From: Linanthus parryae
Lineage: Eukaryota; Streptophyta; Magnoliopsida; Ericales; Polemoniaceae
Assembly: GCA_023055425.1 (NCBI GenBank)
Contig: JALGPY010000002.1
Coordinates: 123,640,088-123,704,087, forward strand
Direction of reading: 5' to 3'
Length of the DNA: 64,000 bases
The notes under the pieces are model-generated. The model made no database searches and had not been told where the DNA came from. It worked only from the letters and a program-made list of their open reading frames with translations. The translations under genes and the position numbers were made by a program. How positions within the stretch are numbered: the stretch's first letter is position 1; every line of letters begins with the position of its first letter. Of this stretch, positions 9,725 through 21,400 are shown in pieces.

Positions 9725-12700
9725 CTAAGGGTCTTCAAACCCTCTTCCTACCAGTGACTGTACAATCTGTCTAACAATTATACAAACTGGCTTTTCAATT
9801 TTCCTATGAAATCTAGCTTTTCTTTCCATCCATATGAAATAGACAGCTGCTGCAATGCTCCTCTTGAACTGAAATGTCTTCTTAGGTGAAGTTTTCCAAT
9901 CTGATGCAATCCTCTTAACAGCCAGTTTCCAAGGTAAACCAGGATATGTGAAGCCAACATATATTTCAATGTGCCTCAGTACATCACAAGTAAAGGGGCA
10001 GGAGAAGAAAAGGTGGTCATGAGATTCATCACCTTGTTTGCACAAGAGACAAAAAGAACTTGTTGACACACCCCAGGTGACAAGTTTATCAGCAGTAGCC
10101 AACTTGCACCTAATAGCCAACCAAAGAAAGAAACTATACCTTGGCACATGGTTGGCATACCAACAGAGATGCCACCAATCCACTTCTAGTTTGGCAATTC
10201 TGAGAGATTTCCATGCTCTTGCAATAGAGAAACTGTGCAAAGTTCCATCCATCCACTTCATCTCATCAGCATTGTTAGTCACCAAATTCAGCTTTCTAGA
10301 CCATTTTTGCAAGACTGCAATGTCCACATTGTGGTTACTTGGCCAAATAAACTGATTTTCATGTATAACAGTGCTTACTTTAGAGAACCTTGGAATATTG
10401 GAGTCATAAATGAGCCTTTCAGGGTGAAGGCTCAGAATAGGCCCTTGAGGTAACCAGTAGTCCCACCAAAGATACACTTGGCTGCCATTACCTATGATCC
10501 AGAAGCAAAACTTCCTGATATCTTTCTTAAGTTTCAAGGCTTTCCTCCAAAACCAAGAAGCTGTAGTTGGGCAATCAATGCTCCAGAATCTCCTACCCTT
10601 GAGCAGATAGTGGTGTGCCCATTTGCACCATAGTGACTCTGTTTTCACGTTGAGAAGATTCCAAACATTTTTTTGTAACAGCAGCCTTATTCCAATCTTT
10701 ACATTTCTTGATCCCTAGGCCCCCTTCTTCAAATTGACAACACACATCTTCCCAGGCCACTTTTGCTCCAGTACTCTTCATATCAGCTCCTGTCCACAAG
10801 AAGTTCCTAAGAATCTGATCAATATCTTTGTGAATCTTGGCTGGCAGTACAAAGATTGAGGACCAGTAGATCTGTATAGCAAAGAGGACAGTCTTGATGA
10901 GTTGCAGCCTCCCTGCAAATGAGAGGTATTTAGTAGTCCAACTACTGACTCTAGCTAGAATCCTGTCAGTGAGGGGTTTGCAATCTGAAGCACAAAGTTT
11001 TGAGGTGATGAGTGGGACTCTCAAGTATCTGACCGGAAGTGTATCACCCTCAAAACCAAAAAGAGCTAACAGGTCAGACCTATGCTAGGGGAAACATTTG
11101 AGAAACAAATGTTGCTTTTTTGCAAATTGGGGGATAGACCTGAGAGTGCTGAAAAGGTATCAATGGCAGTTTTTATGGGAGCAGCAGCAGCAGGGGTACC
11201 ATGTGCAAAGACAAGCAGATCATCTGCAAAGCAGAGATGGGTGATCTTGTTTGGTCTGCACTTATGGTGGTAGATAAAAAGAGGATCCTCAGCTGCTCTA
11301 GCAAGTGCACCAGCAAGAACTTCCATCACAATGACAAAGAGGTAGGGGGAGAGGGGGTCCCCCTGCCTCAGGCCTTTAGCTCCAGCAAAATGACTTTTGT
11401 GTTCCCCATTCAAGCTCACAGTATAGGATGCTGTAGATACACATTCTTTGATCCAACATATCATCTTAGGAGGGAAATTCATGCATTTCAGCACATAAAA
11501 GAGGAAATCCCACCTTACATTATCATAAGCCTTCATTAGATCAACCTTGAGTGCACACCTAGGTTGACCTTTATCAATATGGTAATTCCTTAGAAGCTCC
11601 TGTGATAAGAATACATTGTCTACAATAAACCTTCCTTTGACAAAAGCAGATTGTGAGTCATGGATAAGAGAAGGGAGGAAAGGCTGCAATCTGTTAGCAA
11701 TGACCTTAGAGACACCTTTATACACATTGTTACAACAAGAGATAGGTCTATAGTGTTTTAACCTGTGTAGGGTGATCAACTTTGGGGACCAATGCTATAC
11801 ATGTAGCATTTACAGCTTTCAACATCCTGCCACTGTTGAAAAATTCCTGGATAGCACCAATAACATCTTCCTTCACAATATCCCAGGAGCTTTTGAAAAA
11901 GCTATTGGAGTAGCCATCTGGGCCTGGAGCCTTATTTGCAGGAAGCCCAAGAAGAACATCTTCAATTTCTTTATCTGTGACAGGTCTCATCATTTCTTCT
12001 TCTGCATTGGTGTTAGTGAACATCTAACCAGTGGAGCCACAGCTTCAATCCCTTCATAATGGCCCTGATGAGGTGTTCCCAACGATTGATGAAAGTAACC
12101 CACAAATTCAGCCTCAACATCTTTGGCTTCAGTTAGAATAGTACCATCCTCTCTCTGAATTTTTGCAATTCTAGACCTGGCTTGGTTGTTTTTGACATTT
12201 CTGTGAAAGTAGGCTGAATTCTTGTCACCAAGTGCCAGCCATGTGATTCTGGACTTCTGTCTAGCAAACTCCTCTTCAGCATTGCAGATTAACTTGTATT
12301 GTGTGAGCAGACCTCTCTCAGTCTCTCTTAAGTCTGTGTTGGAGTTGTCTGTGTCAATCTTCCTCTGGCATTCCTCAAGCTGTGCTGAGATGAGTTCAAC
12401 TTTCCTATTAATGCCTCCAAAATGTTCTTTGTTAAATTTTTTGAGATGAACCTTCAAAGCTTTGAGTCTCATGGCAAGCCTGTACATATCACACCCATTA
12501 AATTGCACATTCCATTCATCATTGACAAGAGAAAGGAATTGTGGATGTTTAGTCCACATGTCAAAAAATTTAAAAGGCTTGATAGTTTTAGCAAGTGGCA
12601 AACCCAAGTGACCAGGGCAGGGGAGTGGTCATATGAGAAAGTTGTACCAAAAGATGCAGAACTGAGGGGAAAAGTTGCATCCCAGCTGAGATTGACAAAA

Positions 12701-13306
12701 ACCCAATCTATTTTTGTAGATATAGGGTTATCAATCTGCCTATTTGACCAAGTGTATTGAAAGCCCACTTTCCTCAACTCAATAAGCTCCAATGATTGGA
12801 TACAGTTTCCAAATTCATTCATACAAGCTGGCCAAGTCTGACACCCCCCCTGCTTTGTCTCCAGGAGAAATAATGGCATTGAAGTTCCCTTGGAGGATCC
12901 ATTCAGTATCTCCAATGCTACATGACAGCCTCTGAAGGTCCCTCCATAACTGCCTCCTCAACATGTGATCATTCATGGCATAAACAAAAGTAGCTAGAAA
13001 TGAGACATTATCTGCCAATCTGGTTATAGCACAGTGCCCAAATTGGTCAGACTCATGGAGCTTAATAATGTCAAACATAGATGGATTCCAACAAACCCAC
13101 ACCCTCCCTTTTTCTGAGCAAGCATAGTTATCACAGTAGGACCAGTTCTTCATGAGGCTTCTTCTAATAGAAGGTGCATTTATTTCTTTCACTTTGGTTT
13201 CCAGCAGACCAATCAGTTCAAGCTTCTCTGAAAAGAATGGTTTAACAACATCAGTTATTCTTATGGGGTCATTAAGACCCCTTGTATTCCAGGTACATAA
13301 ATCCAT
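9725..13306 (-). pseudogene. LINE ORF2 (endonuclease - reverse transcriptase - zf-RVT), multiple frameshifts
   Basis: Reading begins at MDLCTWNTRGLNDPIR (ATG at 13306), the same start as the intact copies. Seven consecutive minus-strand segments in changing frames cover the whole protein. The endonuclease gives LIGLLETKVK, LQGNFNAI (Asp of the usual GDFNA is Asn here), FQYTWSNRQ and YDHSPALVTW (the usual SDH is YDH). The RT gives NKAPGPDGYSNSFFK, YRPISCCNNVYK, DLMKAYDNVRW, GLRQGDPLSPYLF and LCFADDLLVF. The C-terminal zf-RVT gives CWYANHVPRYSFFLWLA and CLLCKQGDESHDHLFFSC. I count at least six frame changes. The endonuclease substitutions are at catalytic positions, so this copy is dead in more than one way. 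Confidence 0.92.
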
Positions 13307-13336
13307 GGGATACAACAAAAGTGGGAAGATGGCAGC

Positions 13337-14766
13337 TCAGTGCCTGTTCAACCTCTGCCCCTGCAGAGGTACATTTCCTTTCTTTAACTCCTCAGCTTTA
13401 TATCTTGCAGTTCTGCTAGTCACTGTAGTCCAAACCACATTGTCTACAAACTTTAGGGGTGGTGAGCCTGGAGCAATTTCCTCACTGGAATCTGGATTGT
13501 TAGGAGCAGGAGGGGGTGGATGAGGATGAGGAGAAACAAAATCCAACTGTGAAGGTAGGTTTCCAGTTTGACTTAGGTCAATAACAGGTTTCTCATCAAC
13601 ATTGGATTTGATGATGATCTCGGTATCTTTTCCTTCCTCAGAGTCAAATTCACTTCCAGCTTCCTCTTCAGCTTCATCACTGTGGTAGTCAGAGTCATCT
13701 GCATCTTCAACTTCATCAATACCTTCATTAACTTCAAAATCTTGCACATCCATACTAGGAGAAGACAGACTCTTCAAGTGGTCAATGAGGTCAACAACTC
13801 TGCCTTCTGCATTAGGAACAGCTGCAGTTTTAGGCATCCAGACATTCCTACCATTATTCAGCTTCTGTTGAGTTTTTGCCACATTGGGACACTTGTGGCC
13901 AAAAACCATACATTTAGGACAAGTCTGTGGAATCCAGGGGTACTCAAAGAACACTTCTACCTCTTCTTCTTTGGATACAACAATGTATGATTTTGGTAGT
14001 TCCTGTCCAGCTGTGATTTTAACACAGATTCTTGCAAAAGACAATCTGGTTAATTCTTTGGTGTGCTTGTCAGCTCCCAAGGGTTTGCCTATAGCACTGC
14101 TTACATAGCTCAGACCCTTAGTAAACCAGAAATCAAAGGGCAAGCTGTAAGCATTAACCCAGATTGGAACCCTAACTGAGTTGGTTTTCTTCATGTCCAT
14201 CATAGGTGTCCAAAGCTTGATGATGAGAGCTCGTCCTCCAATGTGCCAGGGACCTCCCTCCATGATGGCTTCACATTCTTGAATGGAATCAAAACGGAAA
14301 ATGAACACCCCTTCCGAGTTAGCAGAAACTTGCTTCAATCATTTCCCCCAAAGTTTAGATACCGAATCTTTAACGAATTGGAATGGGAGATTTTTGCCAA
14401 GTACAAAACCCACCAAGCAGGATTTCCATTTAGGTGCACCTAGGTCAGCAACACTATTTGGGATAAAAAGCTTACCATCCACAAGCTTTGCAGTTGGTAC
14501 ATAACGGAGCTAGAAATCCGGGTCAAACCTCTTGAGACACTTAGACCAGCAGATATCCACCATCGGTGGTGGTGAACCAGATCCAGGGAGTACAGGGAAG
14601 TCTCCTTTATCAAGGTGTGAGATCTTCGATTGAGCTGGTCCAAATGCCCCCACCGAGTAGCAAACTCCTCTCCACCCATCGAATGACCACTAGAACCACT
14701 TTGTCTCAAGTTGGGGGCCGATTGACGACCGGCTCCAGTGCCGGAGCCGGAAACATGGAGATTCAT
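13337..14766 (-). pseudogene. LINE ORF1 (DUF4283, zinc knuckle), interrupted
   Basis: A candidate start is the ATG at 14766 (MNLHVSGSGTG). After a frame change the sequence runs DKGDFPVLPGSG, a TAG after FDPDF, LVDGKLFIP, SCLVGFVLGKNLPF and SKLWGK, then a TGA at 14339-14341. The same frame stays open from 14338 to the stop at 13337. The DUF4283 core is recognisable (EGVFIFRFDSIQECE, GGPWHIGGRALIIKLWTP, RVPIWVNAYSLPFDFW, IGKPLGAD), followed by the short zinc knuckle CPKCMVFGHKC, an acidic Asp/Glu-rich tail and a basic end (QGQRLNRH). By family it is an RNA-binding protein of the retrotransposition particle. Two stops and one frameshift inactivate it. Confidence 0.9.
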
Positions 14767-14990
14767 CGAACGATAGCACCAAACAGAAACCAAGCAAGAG
14801 TGGACTTGAAATGAGCGTAAGGGATGAGTAGTTGGAATCCGAAGATCAAGATCCAAGAACAAGAACAATCGGATTGCTCAAAAGGATTCGTAGGAGGGAA
14901 AAGGGAAAAGTATGAGAGAGGTGAGAGCATTTTCTCTCACTAGAAACATAGTGGAACATTTTTTTTAACCTTTTATCTCTTCCATCTTTT

Positions 14991-15096
14991 CTATCAGAGA
15001 TTCGATTAATATCTCTTCTTGCTCAGCTTTTTCTATTGATCCTTCATTTCTTTTTGATTTTTTTTAAACAAAATAGAATATTCAACTTCTAAGTGT
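14991..15096 (-). other. Gypsy 5' untranslated region
   Basis: About 105 pyrimidine-rich bases between the LINE target duplication and the primer-binding site. No coding features. It joins directly to the gag-like ATG when the LINE is ignored. Confidence 0.6.
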
Positions 15097-15108
15097 GCTT
15101 TGATACCA
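15097..15108 (-). promoter_or_regulatory. Gypsy primer-binding site
   Basis: Minus reads TGGTATCAAAGC, one base different from the initiator Met-tRNA complement, two bases from the LTR end. Confidence 0.75.
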
Positions 15109-15110
15109 AA

Positions 15111-15179
15111 TGATGTGGGATCCCGCCCACGGATCTGCATTTAGAAGGTTGAGGAGGGGGTATTCCTTGTAAGCAAGGA
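15111..15179 (-). repeat. Gypsy 5' LTR remnant (69 bp)
   Basis: Matches 8260-8328 with three differences. It breaks off directly into satellite at 15180, so about 410 bases of the LTR were lost. Confidence 0.85.
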
Positions 15180-15424
15180 CCACTACTTTTGGTAAAATAA
15201 AGTCATCGACCAACTCTAAAGTCAAAGGTTAATAGCAAAATTTTAACGTTGCGGTGTCCACTAGCGCAAACCACTACTTTGCTCAAATAAAGTCATCGAC
15301 CAACTCTAAAGTCAAAGGTTAATAACAAATTTTTAACGTTGCGGTGACCACTAGCTCAAACCACTACTTGTGACCAAACAAAGTCATCTTCCAACTCTAA
15401 ATTACAAGGTTAATCTCAAATGTT

Positions 15425-18400
15425 TAACGTTGTGGTGTCCACTAGGTCAAACCACTACTTTTGGTCCAATAAATTCATCGACCAACTCTAAAGTTAAAGG
15501 TTAATCGAAAATTTTTAACGTTGCGGTGTCCAATAGCTCAAACCACTACTTTGACAACTAAATTCATTGACCAACTATAAAGTCCAAGGTTAATCTAAAA
15601 ATTTTAATGTCGCGGTGTCAACTAGGTCTAACCACTTCTTTTGGTCACATAAAGACATTGACCAACTCTAAAGTCAAAGGTTAATCTCAAATTTTTAGCG
15701 TTGTGGTGTCCACTAGCTCAAACCACCACTTTTGGTAAAAAAAAGTCATCGACCAACTCTAAACTCATTGGTTAATTTAAATTTTTTAACGTTGCGGTGT
15801 CAATTAGGCCAAACCACTACTTTTGGTCAATAAAGTCATCGACCAACTCTAAAGTCAAAGGTTAATCTCAATTGATTAACGTTGCGGTGTCCACTAGCTC
15901 AAACCACTATCTTTGACTCAAATAAAGTCATCCCAACTCTAAAGTCAAAGGATAATCTCAATTTTTTAACGTTGCGGTGTCCACTAGCTCAATGCACTAT
16001 TTGTCAAATCAAGTCATCGACCAAATCTAAAGTAAAAGGTTAATCACAATTTTTTAACGTTGCGGTGTCCACTAGGTCAAACCACTACTTTTGGTCAAAT
16101 AAAGTCATCAACCAACTATAAAGTCATAGGTCTATGTCCACTAGCTCAAATGACTACTTTATGGTCAAATAAAGTCATCCACCAACTCTAACATCAAAGA
16201 CTAATCTCAAATTATTAGCGTTGTGGTGTCCATTGGGTCAAACCACTACTCTTGGTCAAATAAAGTCTTCAACCAAGTCTAAAATCAATGATTAATCATA
16301 AATTTGTAACGTTGCGGTGTCCGCTAGCTCAAACCACTACTTATGGTCAAATAAAGTCATCGACCAACTCTAAAGTCAAAGGTTAATCTCAATTTTTAAC
16401 GTTGTAAGGTCCACTAGGTCAAACCACTACTTTTGGTCAATAAAGTCATCGACCAACTCTAAAGTCAAAGGTTAATCTCAATTTATTAACGTTGCGGTGT
16501 CCACTAGCTCAAACCACTATCTTTGACTCAAATAAAGTCATCCCAACTCTAAAATCAAAGGATAATCTCAAATTTTTAACGTTGCGGTGTCCACTAGCTC
16601 AATGCACTATTTTTTGTCAAATCAAGTCATCGACCAAATCTAAAGTAAAGGGTTAATCAAAAAAATTTAGCGTTGCGGTGTCCACTAGGTCAAACCCCTA
16701 CTTTTGGTCAAATAAAGTCATCGACCAACTCCAAGGTCATAGGTCTATGTCCACTAGCTCAAACGACTACTTTTGGTCAAATAAAGTCATCCACCAACTC
16801 TAACGTCTAAGACTAATCTCAAACTTTTAGCGTTGCGGTGTCCATTGGGTCAAACCACTACTCTTGGTCAAATAAAGTCATCGACCAACTCTAAAGTCAA
16901 AGGTTAATCTCAATTTTTAACGTAGCGGGTTCCTCTAGGTCAAACCACAACTCTTGGTCAAATAAAGTCATCGACCAACTCTAAAGTCAAAGGTTAATCC
17001 TAAAATTTTAACGTTGCGGTGTCCACTAGCTCAAACCACTCATTTGGTCAAATAAAGTCATCGACCACCTCTAAAGTCAATGGTTAATCTCAAATTTTTT
17101 ACGTTGTGGTATCCACTAGCTCAAACCACTACTTTTGGTCAAGTAAAATCATCCACCAACTCTAAATTCAAAGGTTAATCTCAATTTTTTAACGTTTCGG
17201 TGTCCACTTGGTCAAGCCACTACTTTGGCCAAATAAAGTTATCAACCAACTCTAAAGTAAAATGTTAATCTCAAATTATAATGTTGTGGTGTCCACTAGG
17301 TCAAACCACTACTTTTGTCAATTAAAGTCATCGACCAACTCTGAAGTCAAAGCTTAATCTCAAATTTTTAATGTTGCGGTGTCCATTAAGTCAAACCACA
17401 TTTTTGTCAAATAAAGTCATTAACCAACTCTTAAGTCAAATGTTAATCTCAAATTTTTAACTTTGCGGTGTCCATTAGGTTAAACCATTTTTTTGTGAAA
17501 TTAAGTCATCGACCAACTCTAAAGTAAAAGGTTAATCTCAAATTTTTAACGTTGCGGTGTCCACTAGATTTAACCACTACTTTTCGTCAAATAAAGTCAT
17601 CGACCAACTCTAAAGTCAAAGGTTAATAGAAAAATTAAACGTTGCAGTGACCACTAACTCAAACCACTACTTCTGACCAAACAAAGTCATCGTCCAACTC
17701 TAAAGTACAAGGTTAATCTCAAATTTTTAATGTTGTGGTGTCCACTAGGACAAACCACTACTTTTTGGTCCAATAAAGTCATCGACCAACTCTAAAATCA
17801 ATGGTTAATCTAAATTTTTTAACGTTGCGGTGTACATTAGGTCAAACCACTACTTTTGGTCAATAAAGTCATCGACCAACTCGAAAATCAATGGTTAATC
17901 TAAAAAATTTTAACGTTGCGGTGTCCATTAGGTCAAACCACTACTTTCGCTCAATAATGTCATCGACCAACTCTAAAGTCAAAGGTTAATATCAATTTAT
18001 CAACGTTGCGGTGTCCACTAGCTCAAACCATTATCTTTGACTCAAATAAGGTCATCCCAACTCTAAAGTCAAAGGTTAATCTCAAATTTTTAACGTTGCG
18101 GTGTCCAGTAGCTCAAACCACTACTTTGGCAACTAAAGTCATCGACCAACTCTAAAGTCAAAGGTTAATCTCAAAATTTTAACGTCGCGGTGTCCACTAG
18201 GTCTAACCACTTCTATTGGTCACATAAAGTCATCGACCAACTCTAAAGTCAAAGGTCAATCTCAATTTTTTAACGTTGCGGTGTCCACTAGCTCAAACAA
18301 CTACTTTTGGTCACATAAAGTCATCGACCAACTCTAAAGTCAAAGGTTAATCTCAAATTTTTAACGTTGCGGTGTCCAATAGCTCAAACCACTACTTTGG

Positions 18401-21400
18401 CAACTAAAGTCATCGACCAACTCTAAAGTCAATGGTTAATATCAAAATTTTAACGTCGCGTTGTCCACTAGGTCTAACCACTTCTTTTGGTCACATAAAG
18501 TCATCGACCAACTCTAAAGTCAAAGGTCAATCTCAATTTTTTAACGTTGCGGTGTCCACTAGCTCAAACAACTACTTTTGGTCACATAAAGTCATCGACC
18601 AACTCTAAAGTCAAAGGTTAATCTCAAATTTTTAGCGTTGCGGTGTCCACTAGCTCAAACCACTGATTTTTGTCAAATAAAGTCATCCACCAATTCTAAA
18701 GTCAAAGGTTAATCCCAAATTTTTAACGTTGCGGTGTCCGCTAGGTCAAACCACTACTTTTGGTCAAATAAAGTCATCGACCATCTCTAAAGTTAAAGGT
18801 TAATCTAAAATTTTAAACGTCGAGGTGTCCACTAGCTTAAACCACTACTTTTGGTCAAATAAAGTTACCGCTTAACTCTAAAAATAAAAAATTAACCTCA
18901 AATTTTTAACGTTGCGGTGTCCACTAGTTTAAACCACTACTTTTGGTAAAATGAAGTCATCGATTAACTCTAAAAATAAAAGGTTAATCTCAAATTTTTA
19001 CTGTTGCGGTGTCCACTAGCTTAAAAAACTACTTTTGGTCAAATAAAGTCATCGACCAACTCTAAAGTCAAAGGTTAATCTCAAATTTTAAGCGTTGCGG
19101 TGTCCGCTAGCTCAAACCACTGATTTTGGTCAAATGAAGTCATCGACCAATTCTAAAGTCAAAGGTTAATCTCAAATTTTAATGTTGAGGTGTCCACTAG
19201 CTTAAACCACAACTTTTGGTCAAATAAAGTTACCGATTAACTCTAAAAATAAAAGGTTAATCTCAATTTTTTAACGTTGCGGTGTCCCCTAGCTTAAACC
19301 ACTACTTTTGTTAAAATGAAGTCATCGATTAACTCTAAAAATAAAAAGTTAATCTCAAATTTTACTGTTGCGGTGTCCACTAGCTCAAACAACTAGTTTT
19401 GGTCAAATGAAGTCATCGACCAACTCTAAAGTCAAAGGTTAATCTCAATTTTTGTAAAGTTGCGGTTTCCAATAGCTCAAACCACTAGTTTTGGTAAAAT
19501 GAAGTCATCGATTAACTCTAAAAATAAAAGGTTAATCTCTAATTTTTACTGTCGCGGTGTCCACTGGCTCAAACCACTACTTTTGGTCACTTAAAGTCAT
19601 CGACCAACTCTAAAGTCAAAGGTTAATCTCAAATTTTTAGCGTTGCGGTGTCCACAAGCTCAAACCACTGATTTTGGTCAAATAAAGTCATCAACCAATT
19701 CTTAAGTCAAAGGTTAATCTCAAATGTTTAGCGTTGCGGTGTCCACTAGCTCAAACCACTGATTTTGGTCAAATAAAGTCATCAACCAATTCTAAAGTCA
19801 ATGGTTAATCTCAAATTTTTAATGTTGTGGTGTCCACTAGGTCAAACCACTACTTTTGGTCAATTAAAGTCATCGACCAACTCTAAAGTCATAGGTTAAT
19901 CTCAAATTTTAACGTTGAGGTGTCCACTAGCTTAAACCACTACTTTTGGTCAAATAAAGTTACCGATGAACTCTAAAATAAAAGGTAAATCTCAATTTTT
20001 TAACGTTGCGGTGTCCACTAGCTTAAACCACTACTTTTGGTAAAATGAAGTCATCGATTAACTCTAAAAATAAAAGGTTAATCTCAAATTTTACTGTTGC
20101 GGTGTCCACTAGCTCAAACAACTAGTTTTGGTCAAATGAAGTCATCGACCAACTCTAAAGTCAAAGGTTAATCTCAATTTTTGTAACGTTGCGGTTTTCA
20201 ATAGCTCAAACCACTAGTTTTGGTAAAATGAAGTCATCGATTAACTCTAAAAATAAAAGGTTAATCTCAAATTTGTACTGTTGCGGTGTCCACTGGCTCA
20301 AACCACTACTTTTGGTCACAGTCATAGACCAACTCTAAAGTCAAAGGTTAATCTCAAATTTTTACCGTTGCGGTGTCCTCTAGCTCAAACCACTGATTTT
20401 TGTCAAATAAAGTCATCCACCAATTCTAAAGTCAAAGGTTAATCTCAAATTTTTAACATTGCGGTGTCCACTAGGTCAAACCACTACTTTTGGTCAAATA
20501 AAGTCATCGACCAACTCTAAAGTTAAAGGTTAATCTAAACTTTTAAACGTCGAGGTGTCCACTAAATTCTAAAGTCAAAGGTTAATCTCAAATTTTTAAC
20601 ATTGCGGTGTCCACTAGGTCAAACCACTACTTTTGGTCAAATAAAGTCATCGACCAACTCTAAAGTTAAAGGTTAATCTAAACTTTTAAACGTCGAGGTG
20701 TCCACTAGCTTAAACCACTACTTTTTGTCAAATAAATTACCGCTTAACTCTAAAAATAAAAGGTTAATCTCAAATTTTTACTGTTGCGGTGTCCACTAGC
20801 TCAAACAACTACTTTTGGTCAAATAAAGTCATCGACCAACTCTATAGTCAAAGGTTAATATCAAATTTTTAACGTTGTGGTGTCCACTTGCTCAAACCAC
20901 TACTTTTGGACAAATAAAGTCATCGACCAACTCTAAAAATCAATGGTTAATATAAAATTTTTAACGTTGCGGTGTCCATTAGGTCAAACCACTACTTTTG
21001 GTCAGTAAAGTCATCGAACAACTCTAAAGTCAAAGGTTAATTTCAATTTATTAACGTTACGGTGTCCACTAGGTCAAAACACTATCTTTGACTCAAAATA
21101 ATGTCATCCCAACTCTAAATTCAAAGGATAATCTCAAATTTTTAACGTTGCGGAGTCCACTAGCTCAAACCACTACTTTTGACCAAGTAAAGTCATTGAA
21201 CAATTCTAAATTCAAAGGTTAATCTTAAATTTTTAGCGTTGAAGTGTCCACTAGCTCAAACCACTACTTTTGATCAAATAAAATCATCGACCAATTCTAA
21301 AGTCAAAGGTTAATCTCAAATTTTTAGCGTTGCAGTGTCCACTAGCTCAAACCAATACTTTTGACCAAACAAAGTCATCGTCCAACTTTAAAGTACAAGG

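Larger units (their letters stand above)
9629..14974 (-). mobile_element. Nearly full-length LINE (L1-type), decayed, nested in the Gypsy element
   Basis: Flanked by exact 16-bp copies of ATCTCTTCCATCTTTT at 9613-9628 and 14975-14990. On the plus strand it starts with a T run (9625-9632) and ends with the conserved LINE leader (TTCTAGTGAGAGAAAATGC on minus near 14941). It carries ORF1 (about 13337-14766) and ORF2 (about 9725-13306), 30 bases apart, both with frameshifts or stops. The 3' UTR is short (about 95 bases), and its conserved hairpin is degenerate. More damage than in the elements at 40129 and 58017 points to an older insertion. Confidence 0.95.
8260..15179 (-). mobile_element. Internally deleted Ty3/Gypsy element with a nested LINE
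   Basis: A minus-strand LTR element. The 3' LTR (8260 to about 8740) and a 69-bp remnant of the 5' LTR (15111-15179) share their first 69 bases with three mismatches by eye. Next to the remnant lies a primer-binding site (TGGTATCAAAGC on minus, 15097-15108). Without the LINE at 9629-14974, the internal region is only about 1 kb: a gag-like start joined to a protease-region remnant, with no RT, RNase H or integrase. Satellite flanks both sides, so it inserted in the array. No target duplication remains because the 5' LTR is cut off by satellite. Confidence 0.8.
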
